Assembly (NCBI GenBank): GCA_016213325.1
Contig: JACRAY010000032.1
Coordinates: 1 to 64,000 of the forward strand
Length of the DNA stretch: 64,000 nt
Source of the DNA: Burkholderiales bacterium
GTDB lineage: Bacteria > Pseudomonadota > Gammaproteobacteria > Burkholderiales > Burkholderiaceae_C
Direction: 5' to 3'
Part shown: positions 1-7,425 of the stretch, in pieces
Position numbering within the stretch: the first letter of the stretch is position 1
Layout of the letters: each line of letters begins with the position of its first letter
Translations under genes and position numbers: made by a program
The notes under the pieces: model-generated
Database searches by the model: none
The model's input: only the letters and a program-made list of their open reading frames with translations
Told to the model about the DNA's origin: nothing

Positions 1-103
1 CCAACTCACCCGAGTACCAGCAGCGCTCGCCGCGCCCCGTCGCGTGAAGCGCAACCGCGCCACCGCAACGAACGACAGGGCTCTTGCACGAAGTCCGACG
101 CAT
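1..103 (-). CDS. partial ORF of a second integron cassette (unknown)
   Basis: An ATG at 103 opens a minus-strand frame that stays open to the left window edge (34 codons seen, beginning MRRTSCKSPVVRCGG). It starts about 30 nt after the cassette junction at 132-138, where the first gene of the next integron cassette would be expected. I recognise no domain in this short piece, and a competing GTG frame closes inside the window. The call rests on position rather than on protein features. Confidence 0.3.
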   Translation of the reverse strand, partial: MRRTSCKSPVVRCGGAVALHATGRGERCWYSGEL

Positions 104-131
104 CCACAGTGCGTTGCACTGTCCCCGTGCG

Positions 132-221
132 CTATAACGCAGAGTTGACCGGTGACTTGCGCCAGGAGCGCGCGCAGCGCGCGGACGCCGCAAGGCGTCC
201 GTGTTGAACGAAATGTTAGTC
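132..221 (-). other. attC: integron attC recombination site
   Basis: Read on the minus strand, this stretch begins 1 nt after the stop of the cassette gene. It has a left core GACTAAC (215-221), an inner box CGTTCAACAC, a GC-rich imperfect palindrome containing GGACGCCTTGCGGCGTCC, a second inner box CGGTCAACTC, and a right core GTTATAG (132-138). Order and spacing match the R''-L''-L'-R' plan of attC sites (RYYYAAC to GTTRRRY), including one extra base in one inner box relative to the other. At about 90 nt it lies within the usual attC length range. The two outer cores are only partly complementary, as expected when the right core derives from the neighbouring cassette. Confidence 0.75.
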
Positions 222-222
222 C

Positions 223-702
223 TCACCTGTCACCCTTCAGCGCCTTCGCCTTCTCGAGTATCAAGCGCTCCGCTTCGCTAAGAGCGCGTTCGGACACCTT
301 CGGCGGCCTTGGCCCAGACGCCTCCGGCGGCCAAACCAACCAGATTGAACCAATGACAAGGGTAATGCTCGCGACAAGTGCCACGGTTCCCCACCAGAAG
401 TACCAGGCGCGCGCAAAACGACTGCGACCTCGCAGGTCGTCTTGTACTCGCTGCCGGTATACGCTCGACAGAATGTACCGCCACGGCCGAATGCTCGCCA
501 CGACTATCAGCACGCAAACCTCGGCCACTCCCAGTACCAGAGCGAGCAGGAACTCGAGCAGCGCTGGAAGAGCTTCGACCGCCATCGTGAGGACTAACGT
601 AATGTAGGCGTCAAGCAGCGGATACGCATCTTGAACTTTCTCAAAGAATCCATGCCAAGTCCCCGTCCCTTCTCGCTTTTTCCATCCTGCCCCTTTTCGC
701 AC
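223..702 (-). CDS. integron gene-cassette protein, unknown, small membrane protein
   Basis: A 159-residue protein from a GTG start. The N-terminal ~25 residues are basic (KKRE). Hydrophobic segments lie at roughly residues 33-70 (LLEFLLALVLGVAEV, then VLIVVASI) and 100-122 (GTVALVASITLVIGSIWLVW), followed by a charged, partly helical tail (SERALSEAERLILEKAKALK). This suggests an inner-membrane protein with two or three spans and a cytoplasmic tail. I recognise no family. The stop is 1 nt from an attC site and the gene lies between that site and the attI-side junction at 758-764, which defines a ~625-bp cassette. It reads away from the integrase, the normal cassette orientation. No typical in-frame ATG precedes the first span. 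Confidence 0.65.
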   Translation of the reverse strand: MRKGAGWKKREGTGTWHGFFEKVQDAYPLLDAYITLVLTMAVEALPALLEFLLALVLGVAEVCVLIVVASIRPWRYILSSVYRQRVQDDLRGRSRFARAWYFWWGTVALVASITLVIGSIWLVWPPEASGPRPPKVSERALSEAERLILEKAKALKGDR

Positions 703-757
703 AACCTCGCATCCTTACATCTGCGGAGTCTGTGTGTCGAAATACTCGCCGTGCGGC

Positions 758-764
758 GGATAAC
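758..764 (-). other. attI: attI-side cassette junction (core GTTATCC)
   Basis: On the minus strand GTTATCC occurs 82 nt from the integrase start, in the integrase-cassette spacer. It shares GTTAT with the right core of the attC at 132-138, and both are followed by a similar GC.GCACGG stretch. This is the expected recombination point between attI and the first cassette. The attI site would occupy the rest of the spacer up to 845; its other integrase-binding sites cannot be assigned by eye. Confidence 0.55.
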
Positions 765-791
765 ACCGCCGCCGACAACCCCAGGGGCCGC

Positions 792-835
792 TTGCACAAA
801 GGCTTCAGGCGACTATACTGTGATTTCATCCAGTA
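792..835 (+). promoter_or_regulatory. integrase promoter with overlapping LexA (SOS) box
   Basis: A -35-like TTGCAC (792-797) is 16 bp upstream of a -10 TATACT (814-819). Overlapping the -10 is TACTGTGATTTCATCCAGTA (816-835), which has the CTG-N10-CAG spacing of a LexA operator and matches the TACTG...CAGTA outer bases of the E. coli consensus on both sides. The start codon follows at 846, so the 5' leader is short. Published work on class 1 and Vibrio integrons shows LexA repression of intI through such overlapping boxes. Here the regulation is inferred from the site. Confidence 0.8.
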
Positions 836-845
836 ATAACTACCC

Positions 846-1895
846 GTGCAACCTCGCGCCTCCCCCGCCCCCAAAGCCACCCGGCTGCTGGACCAGGTGC
901 GCGAGCAGGCTCGATATCTTCACTATAGCCTTCGCACCGAGAAGGCCTATCTGTACTGGGTACGCTTCTTCGTCCGTTGGCACGGCTTGAAGCATCCTCG
1001 CGACATGGGACCGGACCACATCGAGTCCTTCTTGGCCATGCTGGCGGCAGACCGCCATGTGTCGGCTTCCACGCACAACCAGGCACTCAGCGCTCTGCTC
1101 TTCCTTTACCGCGAAGTGCTCGGCATGGACATGCCCTGGCTCGACAAAGTGCAGCGTCCTGGCCGCACGCGCCGGCTGCCCACCGTGCTGACGCGCGAAG
1201 AGACGAGGCTCCTGCTGTCGCACATCCCCGGCACGGTCGGCCTGGTCGCGCGCTTGCTTTACGGCACCGGCATGCGCCTGATGGAAGGCCTGCGCCTGCG
1301 CGTGAAGGACGTGGATTTCGACCGCAAGGTCATCATCGTGCGGCAAGCCAAGGGCAACAAGGACCGCGTGGTCATGCTGCCCCGGTCGCTGGCGGACGAA
1401 CTGCATGCGCAGTTGCTCGTGGCGCGCGCCACGTGGGAAGCGGATCGTGCCGCGCAGCGTGGCGGCGTCGAAGTGCCCGGTGCGCTGGAAGCCAAATACC
1501 CGCAGGTCGGCCGCTCGTGGGGTTGGTTCTGGGTGTTCCCCTCACCCACCTATGGCGTAGACCCGCGCTCGGGCATCGTGCGACGGCACCACCTGTACCA
1601 GGAGAGGTTGCAACGCGCCATGAAGAAGGCCCTGGCCGCCGCCCGCATCCACAAGCCCGTGTCGGCGCACACACTGCGCCACAGTTTCGCCACCCACCTC
1701 CTGCAGGCCGGCACCGACATTCGCACCGTGCAGGAGTTGCTGGGCCACAGCGACGTCAGCACGACCATGATCTACACGCACGTACTGAAGATCGCGGCCG
1801 GTGGCACGGCGAGCCCACTCGATGCACTGGAATTTCCTGCGCAGCCCCCCGGTGGGCCACCGGCATGTCGCGAAGCATTGGCCAGCTACGCTTGA
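846..1895 (+). CDS. intI: integron integrase IntI (tyrosine recombinase)
   Basis: A 349-residue tyrosine recombinase. The N-terminal SAM-like domain (about 10-100) carries the IntI-type start RLLDQVREQARYLHYSLRTE. The catalytic domain holds the first Arg in GTGMRLMEGLRLRVKD, the HxxR box in HTLRHSFATHLL, and the final H/Y in GHSDVSTTMIYTHV. The insert around 215-245 (LEAKYPQVGRSWGWFWVF, then DPRSGIVRRHHLY) is the extra IntI-specific helix that separates integron integrases from XerC/D and phage integrases. All catalytic residues are present and the frame is intact, so it should be active. The start is GTG without a clear Shine-Dalgarno. It is transcribed away from the cassettes, as in all integrons. 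The last ~25 residues after SPLDAL are less conserved. Confidence 0.92.
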   Translation: MQPRASPAPKATRLLDQVREQARYLHYSLRTEKAYLYWVRFFVRWHGLKHPRDMGPDHIESFLAMLAADRHVSASTHNQALSALLFLYREVLGMDMPWLDKVQRPGRTRRLPTVLTREETRLLLSHIPGTVGLVARLLYGTGMRLMEGLRLRVKDVDFDRKVIIVRQAKGNKDRVVMLPRSLADELHAQLLVARATWEADRAAQRGGVEVPGALEAKYPQVGRSWGWFWVFPSPTYGVDPRSGIVRRHHLYQERLQRAMKKALAAARIHKPVSAHTLRHSFATHLLQAGTDIRTVQELLGHSDVSTTMIYTHVLKIAAGGTASPLDALEFPAQPPGGPPACREALASYA

Positions 1896-1968
1896 GGCTT
1901 GCGCGCCAAATGGCTTGGCCTGCCAGGAGCCCGAAGCCGCCTACGCTCAATCCGTGCAAAGCACGCGC

Positions 1969-2427
1969 TCAGTGCAGCTCGTTCACCCGCAACGACTCGA
2001 GCATCGGCGCAAAGTACCTCTGCGAGGCATCCAGGTCGCTGCACAGGTAGTCGTGGAAAGCCACCCGCACCACCATCGGCAGCCGCGCCAGCACCTTGCA
2101 CACGATGCGGTAGCCCTGCGCGTGCGCGATCGCATCCGTTATCGCGATGGCTGCCAGGCCTTCGTCCAGCGACTCGTCCGCCGCCAGTTCCCATTGGTAG
2201 TCCCGCATTTCGCCCAGCGTCAGCAGGCCGGCCGTGCGAAAGGTGCGGGCTACTTCCTGCGCGGTGCGGCCCGTGCTCTCGTCGACCGTGCAGTCCAGCA
2301 CGTACATGCCCTTGGTGCCGTCGCCTGACTCGTAGTACATCTCGCCCGCGCCGGTGCGCCCCACTTCCACCCAGTCGGCGGGCAAGTCCATCGCCCACCT
2401 GTCGCTGCGTATGCGGTAGCGGCCCAT
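1969..2427 (-). CDS. hypothetical protein, DcrB/PsbP-like size
   Basis: A 152-residue soluble protein starting MGRYRIRSDRW. The ATG at 2427 is chosen over a TTG two codons upstream. It contains DLPADWVEVGRTGAGEMYYESGDGTKGMYVLD, a pattern reminiscent of small DcrB-like proteins, but I cannot assign it firmly. There is no signal peptide. It follows the membrane protein gene at 2438-3280 by 10 nt and is probably cotranscribed with it. The 73 bases between its stop and the integrase stop hold nothing I recognise. Confidence 0.55.
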   Translation of the reverse strand: MGRYRIRSDRWAMDLPADWVEVGRTGAGEMYYESGDGTKGMYVLDCTVDESTGRTAQEVARTFRTAGLLTLGEMRDYQWELAADESLDEGLAAIAITDAIAHAQGYRIVCKVLARLPMVVRVAFHDYLCSDLDASQRYFAPMLESLRVNELH

Positions 2428-2437
2428 CGACAAGATC

Positions 2438-3280
2438 CTACTGCCCCAGCAGCGCGCCGGCGAGCATCACGACCACTTGCACCAGGGGCAGGCCCAGCGT
2501 CATCAGCACGGCCGGTGCCCAAGCCAGGCCCAGGGCCGCGGCGGCGCGCCCGTTCAGCGCCAGCCACACCGAGCCTGCCAGGTAAACGATGTAGGTGACG
2601 GCCACCACGGGCACCACGAACCCCGTGAACTGCCCGGCCCGGTATTGCATGCCGATGGCCGCGAACACCAGCGCGATCATGATGAGGACCGACGATGCGA
2701 CCAGCCCCGCCAGCGCGCCCAGCGTCAAGCCGACGCGTGCGGCCTTGCCTTCGCCGGACTCGTCGTCATCGTCGTCCGGCACAGGCTGCGTCGCCGCAAA
2801 CCCGGTAGATGCCTTCAGCGTAGGCGGCGCGCGCCGCGAGCCGTGCACCAGCAGGATGCCGGCGATGGCCGCCACCGTAGCCGCCGTCGGCAGCAGCGTC
2901 ATCACGCCCGACAACGCCGACGCCTGCAGCGACAGCGCCAGCGAAGCCCCGCCGATGGCCGGCGCGAACACCATGGCCGTGGCGGCGTTGGACGCGAACA
3001 GCAGCCCATGGCCGATGTGGAACTGGCGCTCCTTGCCTTCTTCACGCACGGCGGGCGACAGCCCGCCCGCGCTCCACCAGGCCCAGGCCAGCATTGCCGC
3101 CAGCACCGCATAGGCGGCGGGCATGGCCAGCACTTCGGCGCGCTGCGCGGGCATCACCAGCTTGCCCGCCAGCGCCAGCGGCACGTACAGGAACGCTATG
3201 CCCAGCCCTGCCAGCAGCAGGAACGCCGCCACAAAGACGTTCAGGTCCAGCCAGAAAGCCGCGGTCGAACGTTGCGCCAT
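2438..3280 (-). CDS. hypothetical multi-pass membrane protein
   Basis: A 280-residue protein with about seven hydrophobic segments: near residues 12-40, 53-70, 90-115, 120-146, 185-212, 218-245 and 252-278. A hydrophilic loop around 147-180 contains an acidic run (DDDDDESGEG). No family motif is visible. It heads a probable two-gene unit with the following hypothetical gene. The start lies 18 nt beyond the stop of the esterase gene at 3299, also minus strand. Confidence 0.55.
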   Translation of the reverse strand: MAQRSTAAFWLDLNVFVAAFLLLAGLGIAFLYVPLALAGKLVMPAQRAEVLAMPAAYAVLAAMLAWAWWSAGGLSPAVREEGKERQFHIGHGLLFASNAATAMVFAPAIGGASLALSLQASALSGVMTLLPTAATVAAIAGILLVHGSRRAPPTLKASTGFAATQPVPDDDDDESGEGKAARVGLTLGALAGLVASSVLIMIALVFAAIGMQYRAGQFTGFVVPVVAVTYIVYLAGSVWLALNGRAAAALGLAWAPAVLMTLGLPLVQVVVMLAGALLGQ

Positions 3281-3298
3281 GGTCGGGCGTTATAGCAC

Positions 3299-4219
3299 CT
3301 ACCGCCGCGGCCCTTGCTGCTGGAAGAAGTCCCACACTTCGCGTGTGGCGTCCAGGCTCTTCGTGCGGCGTCCCAGCAACCACTCGGGCAGCAGCCGCCC
3401 GCCCGGCCACTGGTGGCCGCCGTCCTGCACGGTGTACAAGACCACGGCGGCATCGTTCCGGCACGCCTGGTACTCCGCACGCACCAGGTCCGCGGCAACC
3501 TTTCTTTCCACCGGGGCCGGCGCACACCCGTTGCGCGCCGCCCAGGCGGCCACCCACTGCGGCACCGCGCCGAAAGGCCTGGGCGCTATCGGCGACGCGC
3601 CGCCCGCGTACGGCACTATGGTGTCCGCCGTTCCGTGAATAGCCACCATCGGCACCGGGGCACTGCCACGGCACCATTCGGGCGGCAGCATCATGGCGGC
3701 GGCCACCAGCCCCACGGCTGCTATGCGCTGCGGTATGGCGCAGGCCAGCGCATAGGCCATGCCGCCGCCGTTCGACAGCCCCTCGACGTAGATGCGCTTC
3801 GTGTCCACCTTGTGGGCCGCCTGCACGCGGTCCAGCAAGTCGGCGATGAAGCGCACGTCGGGCATGCGCGGCGGGTCGGCGGACCCATGCATGAACCACA
3901 CCTTGGGCCCGTTGCCGCGCCCACCCGGGTACACCACGATGAATCCGTGCTCGTCGGCCAGCCGGTTCCAGCCGGTGATGTCGCGCTGCAGCGCGGGCCA
4001 ACCCATGGCGCCGTGCAGGCTCACGACCAGTGGCGCGGGCTTGCCGGCATCGAGCCTCGGGGGCACGTGCAGCAGGTAGTGCCGTTCCTCCTCGCCGTAC
4101 GCGACGGTGCCGCTGGTCTCGTTGTGCGACAGGTAGACCGCAGCCACCGTCCCCGCCACCAGCAGCGGCACCCCCACCAGCAGCCCGGCCGCGCCAAGCA
4201 GGATGGTGCGCAGCCGCAT
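3299..4219 (-). CDS. PHB depolymerase/LpqC-family secreted esterase
   Basis: A 306-residue alpha/beta hydrolase with one N-terminal hydrophobic segment (LLGAAGLLVGVPLLVAGTV, about 6-25) acting as a signal or anchor. The nucleophile elbow is GLSNGGG (Ser). The likely acid is in HGTADTIVPY and the catalytic His in DGGHQWPGG near the C terminus, the order seen in the polyhydroxybutyrate depolymerase/feruloyl-esterase family (COG3509). It acts outside the cytoplasm; the natural ester is unknown. The ATG at 4219 lies 2 nt after the stop of the ABC transporter gene, so the two are translationally linked on the minus strand. The open frame continues upstream only as an antisense-type shadow through that gene. 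Confidence 0.8.
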   Translation of the reverse strand: MRLRTILLGAAGLLVGVPLLVAGTVAAVYLSHNETSGTVAYGEEERHYLLHVPPRLDAGKPAPLVVSLHGAMGWPALQRDITGWNRLADEHGFIVVYPGGRGNGPKVWFMHGSADPPRMPDVRFIADLLDRVQAAHKVDTKRIYVEGLSNGGGMAYALACAIPQRIAAVGLVAAAMMLPPEWCRGSAPVPMVAIHGTADTIVPYAGGASPIAPRPFGAVPQWVAAWAARNGCAPAPVERKVAADLVRAEYQACRNDAAVVLYTVQDGGHQWPGGRLLPEWLLGRRTKSLDATREVWDFFQQQGPRR

Positions 4220-4221
4220 GC

Positions 4222-6069
4222 CTACATCCCCATCACTTCCTGGAACTTCTCGCCCTCGGCGCTTTGCTGCAGGGCCCACATGTCGGCGTACCTTCCGCCC
4301 TGCGCCAGCAGCTCGGCGTGCGTGCCGCGCTCGATGATGCGGCCCGCCTCCATCACCAGGATCTCGTGCGCATCCACCACCGTCGACAGCCGGTGCGCTA
4401 TCACCAGCGTGGTCTTGTGCTGCGCCACGCCCTTCAGCTCCGCCTGTATCGCGCGCTCGTTGGCGCTGTCCAGCGCCGAGGTGGCCTCGTCGAAGATCAG
4501 GATGGGCGGGTTCTTCAGCAGCGTGCGCGCGATCGCCACGCGCTGCTTCTCGCCGCCCGACAGCTTCAGCCCGCGCTCGCCCACCATCGTCTCGTAGCCC
4601 TTTGGCGTCGACGCGATGAAGCCGTGGATGTGCGCGGCCCGCGCGGCCTCTTCCACTTCTTCGCGGCTGGCGCCGGGGCGGCCGTAGGCGATGTTGTATT
4701 CCACCGTGTCGTTGAACAGCACCGTGTCCTGCGGCACGATGCCGATCGACTGGCGCACGCTGCCCTGCGTCACGGCGCGGATGTCCTGCCCGCCGATGGT
4801 CACGCGGCCTTGCTGTACGTCGTAGAAGCGGAACATGAGCCGCGCCAGCGTCGACTTGCCCGATCCCGACGGCCCCACCACCGCCACAGTCTTGCCCGCC
4901 GGTATCTCGAGGCTCACCCCATGCAGGATGGTGCGCGACGGCTCGTAGGCAAAGTGCACGTTCTCGAAGCGCACCGTCGGGTCGCGCACGTCCAGCGGCA
5001 CGGCGCCGGGCCGGTCGGCCACCTCGCGCTCCTTCTCCAGCAGCGCGAACATGCGGTCCAGGTCGGTCAGGCTCTGCTTGATCTCGCGGTACACCGCACC
5101 CAGGAAGTTGAGCGGTATGTACAGCTGGATCATGAACGCGTTGACCATCACCAGGTCGCCCAGCGTCATGCTGCCGTTCACCACGCCCAGCGTGGCGCGC
5201 CACAGCATGGCCACCAGTGCCACCGCGATGATCAGCTGCTGCCCGGTGTTCAGCGCCGACAGGCTGGCCTGCGCCTTCAGGCGGGCGCGGCGCAGGCGCT
5301 CCAGGCTTTCGTCGTAGCGGCCGGCCTCGAAAGCCTCGTTGTTGAAGTACTTGACGGTTTCGTAGTTCAGCAGCGAGTCGATGGCCTTCGTATGCGCGGC
5401 CGAATCGAACTCGTTGGCCTGCCGGCGGAACTTGGTGCGCCATTCGGTCACGCCCACCGTGAAACTGATGTAGAAGACCAGCGCCACGCCGGTGATCCAC
5501 GCGAACCACGCGTCGAACTTCACCGCCAGGATCGACAGCACCAGCACCACTTCCACCAGCGTCGGCAGGATGCTGTACAGCGAATACGAGATCAGCGACT
5601 CGATGCCGCGCACGCCGCGCTCGATGTCGCGCGTCATGCCGCCGGTCTGCCGCTCCAGGTGGAAGCGCAGGCTCAGCGCATGCAGGTGCTGGAAGGTTTC
5701 CAGCGCGATGCTGCGCGCGGCGCCCTGCGTGGCCTTGGCGAACACCAGCTCACGCAGTTCGGTGAAGAGCGAGGTCGACAGGCGCAACGCCCCGTAGGCG
5801 ACGATCAGGCCCACCGGAACGATCAGCATGGTGGTGGCGTCGCCGGGCTTCACGTCCATGGCGTCGACCAAGTCCTTCAGCAGCAGAGGCACGCTCACGT
5901 TGGCGAGCTTGGCGCCTATCATGAAGGCCAGCGCGGCCAGCACGCGCCACTTGTATTGCCACAGGTACGGGAACAGCCTTCTCAGCGTGACCCAGTCGGT
6001 GCGCGGCTGCGCCACCGCGCCCGGCGGCAGCGGCAGGGCGCGCGAGCCGGCTTCACCGCTGCGGCGCAT
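4222..6069 (-). CDS. Atm1/HMT-type ABC exporter (fused permease-ATPase)
   Basis: About 615 residues from the ATG at 6069 (MRRSGEAGSRA). An N-terminal six-helix permease (about 30-320) is followed by an ATPase with Walker A GPSGSGKS, signature LSGGEKQR, Walker B ILIFDEATSAL and H-loop VIAHRLST. The YNIAYGRPGAS and GYETMVGERGLKLSGGE blocks are those of the Atm1/ABCB7/HMT1 group, which exports glutathione- or polysulfide-linked compounds. The gene is divergent from the thioesterase at 6110 with 40 bp between starts. A longer N-terminal extension is open but would run through the divergent gene's start, so it is rejected. Confidence 0.85.
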   Translation of the reverse strand: MRRSGEAGSRALPLPPGAVAQPRTDWVTLRRLFPYLWQYKWRVLAALAFMIGAKLANVSVPLLLKDLVDAMDVKPGDATTMLIVPVGLIVAYGALRLSTSLFTELRELVFAKATQGAARSIALETFQHLHALSLRFHLERQTGGMTRDIERGVRGIESLISYSLYSILPTLVEVVLVLSILAVKFDAWFAWITGVALVFYISFTVGVTEWRTKFRRQANEFDSAAHTKAIDSLLNYETVKYFNNEAFEAGRYDESLERLRRARLKAQASLSALNTGQQLIIAVALVAMLWRATLGVVNGSMTLGDLVMVNAFMIQLYIPLNFLGAVYREIKQSLTDLDRMFALLEKEREVADRPGAVPLDVRDPTVRFENVHFAYEPSRTILHGVSLEIPAGKTVAVVGPSGSGKSTLARLMFRFYDVQQGRVTIGGQDIRAVTQGSVRQSIGIVPQDTVLFNDTVEYNIAYGRPGASREEVEEAARAAHIHGFIASTPKGYETMVGERGLKLSGGEKQRVAIARTLLKNPPILIFDEATSALDSANERAIQAELKGVAQHKTTLVIAHRLSTVVDAHEILVMEAGRIIERGTHAELLAQGGRYADMWALQQSAEGEKFQEVMGM

Positions 6070-6109
6070 GGGGGACAATCGGGGCTGGCATCCAGGAGAG
6101 ATTGTGCCC

Positions 6110-6505
6110 ATGTCCGTCCAACCACGCCCGGCCCCGTCCGACAAAGAGCTGGTCCTCAAGGTCATCCCCATGCCCGCCGACTGCAACGCCAACGGCGACA
6201 TCTTCGGCGGCTGGGTCATGGCGCAGGTCGACCTGGCCGGCTCCGTCGTGCCCGCGCGCTATGTGCAAGGCCGCATGGCGACGGTGGCGGTCAACCAGTT
6301 CATCTTCAAGCAGCCGGTGCGCGTGGGCGACATCCTGAGCTTTTTCGCGCACGTGGTTCGCATCGGCAACACGTCGATAACCGTCGACGTCGAGGTGTAT
6401 GCCGAGCAGTTCCGCACGCAGGGGCAGTTCGTGAAGGTGACCGAGGCGTCGCTCACCTATGTGGCGATCGACGAGGCCGGCAAGCCCCGACCGATTCCGC
6501 GCTAG
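6110..6505 (+). CDS. acyl-CoA thioesterase, YciA family
   Basis: A 131-residue hot-dog protein that hydrolyses acyl-CoA in the cytoplasm. The family block NANGDIFGGWVMAQVDLAG carries the conserved catalytic Asp region, and VNQFIFKQPVRVGDILSFFA is the second YciA signature. The length is normal. The ATG at 6110 has a GGAGAG Shine-Dalgarno about 10 nt upstream. Its 3' end overlaps the convergent crotonase gene by 4 bp (6502-6505). Confidence 0.85.
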   Translation: MSVQPRPAPSDKELVLKVIPMPADCNANGDIFGGWVMAQVDLAGSVVPARYVQGRMATVAVNQFIFKQPVRVGDILSFFAHVVRIGNTSITVDVEVYAEQFRTQGQFVKVTEASLTYVAIDEAGKPRPIPR

Positions 6506-7302
6506 AACTCCCCGTGCCGCCCCTCCCCGGCGGCAAACCTCGCAGCCCCCTCCAGCCCATCGGCTATGCGGTGCTTGCTGCGCATCCACTCCAGCTTCAA
6601 CGCATCGGCCAGCGGCAAGTCCCACTGCTCGTAGGCATTCATGCGGTCGGCCAGCATCGTGCGCTGCGGAAACTTCGCGAGCTGCTGCGCGATTTCGATC
6701 GCTGCCTCGCGCGCCTGCCCCATGGCCACCACGCGATTGGCCAGCCCCATGCGCAACGCCTCTTCAGCTTCCACCTTGCGCCCCGTCAGGATCAGGTCCA
6801 TCGCATGCCCCATGCCGACAAGGCGCGGCAAGCGCACCGTGCCGCCGTCGATCAGCGGCACGCCGAAGCGCCGGCAATAGATGCCGAAGTAGGCATCCTC
6901 TTCCATCACGCGCATGTCGCACCACAGCGCCAGCTCGGTGCCGCCTGCCACGGCCGCGCCGCTTACGGCGGCGATCACCGGCTTCGATAGCAGCAGCCGC
7001 GTCGGCCCCATGGGCCCCCGCGGCCGGCGCTCGCCGGGCACGAAGTCCAGTTGCGCCACCAGCCCGGCGCCGCCTCCGCCCTGCGCCAGCTGCGCGCCGA
7101 ACTGCAGGTCCCAGCCCGCGCAGAAGTGGCCGTTGGCCCCATGCAGCACGGCCACACGGGCCTGGGCATCCGCGTCGAAGTCGACGAACACGCGATGCAG
7201 CGCCTGCGCCGTTTCGGCGTCCACCGCATTGCGCACCTGCGGCCGGGCTACGGTCACCACGGTGACGGCGCCCAGCCTTTCCACATTCACGGTCGTTTCC
7301 AT
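6502..7302 (-). CDS. crotonase/enoyl-CoA hydratase family protein
   Basis: A 266-residue crotonase. The oxyanion-hole segments are GHFCAGWDLQF and SGAAVAGGTELALWCD, and the active-site region is RRFGVPLIDGGTVRLPRLVG. This is the pattern of ECH-like enzymes kept in acyl-CoA catabolism; the exact substrate is unassigned. Two in-frame starts (MRDMETT at 7311 and METT at 7302) are possible; 7302 fits family length. It stands alone on the minus strand between the thioesterase and the liv operon. Confidence 0.8.
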   Translation of the reverse strand: METTVNVERLGAVTVVTVARPQVRNAVDAETAQALHRVFVDFDADAQARVAVLHGANGHFCAGWDLQFGAQLAQGGGGAGLVAQLDFVPGERRPRGPMGPTRLLLSKPVIAAVSGAAVAGGTELALWCDMRVMEEDAYFGIYCRRFGVPLIDGGTVRLPRLVGMGHAMDLILTGRKVEAEEALRMGLANRVVAMGQAREAAIEIAQQLAKFPQRTMLADRMNAYEQWDLPLADALKLEWMRSKHRIADGLEGAARFAAGEGRHGEF

Positions 7303-7369
7303 GTCCCGCATTAGACAGCGGCCGTCGCTTGTCGGTTGGGCGACAGGTCTTGGGGGCATTCCCTCTAGC

Positions 7370-7395
7370 GCCGGGGATAGCGCCCCGGCTATAAC
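7370..7395 (+). promoter_or_regulatory. hairpin next to a -10-like box before livH
   Basis: A 7-bp inverted repeat (GCCGGGG, loop ATAGCG, CCCCGGC; 7370-7389) abuts TATAAC (7390-7395), a good -10 match 31 nt before the livH start. No convincing -35 is visible at 16-18 bp. It could be the liv promoter with an operator overlapping the spacer, but the evidence is limited to this arrangement. Confidence 0.3.
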
Positions 7396-7425
7396 TTTGC
7401 ACCACTTGGCCCACGCGGAGAGACA

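Noticed and set aside
18..131. Closed GTG frame in the second cassette region
   Set aside because: Ends after about 35 codons inside the window with no features; the open ATG frame is the better candidate, and even that is weak.
846..1895. Integrase as a phage or XerC/D recombinase
   Set aside because: The insert with WGWFWVF and DPRSGIVRRHH and the adjacent attC and LexA box are specific to integrons.
3299..5509. A 736-codon frame ending in the esterase
   Set aside because: Only the last 306 codons have esterase features and a signal; the upstream part is an alternative frame of the ABC exporter gene. Not a fusion.
4030..6990. A 986-codon plus-strand open frame
   Set aside because: It is antisense to the ABC exporter and overlaps the thioesterase and crotonase genes, has His/Arg/Gln/Ala-rich low-complexity composition and no motifs; a typical shadow in GC-rich DNA.
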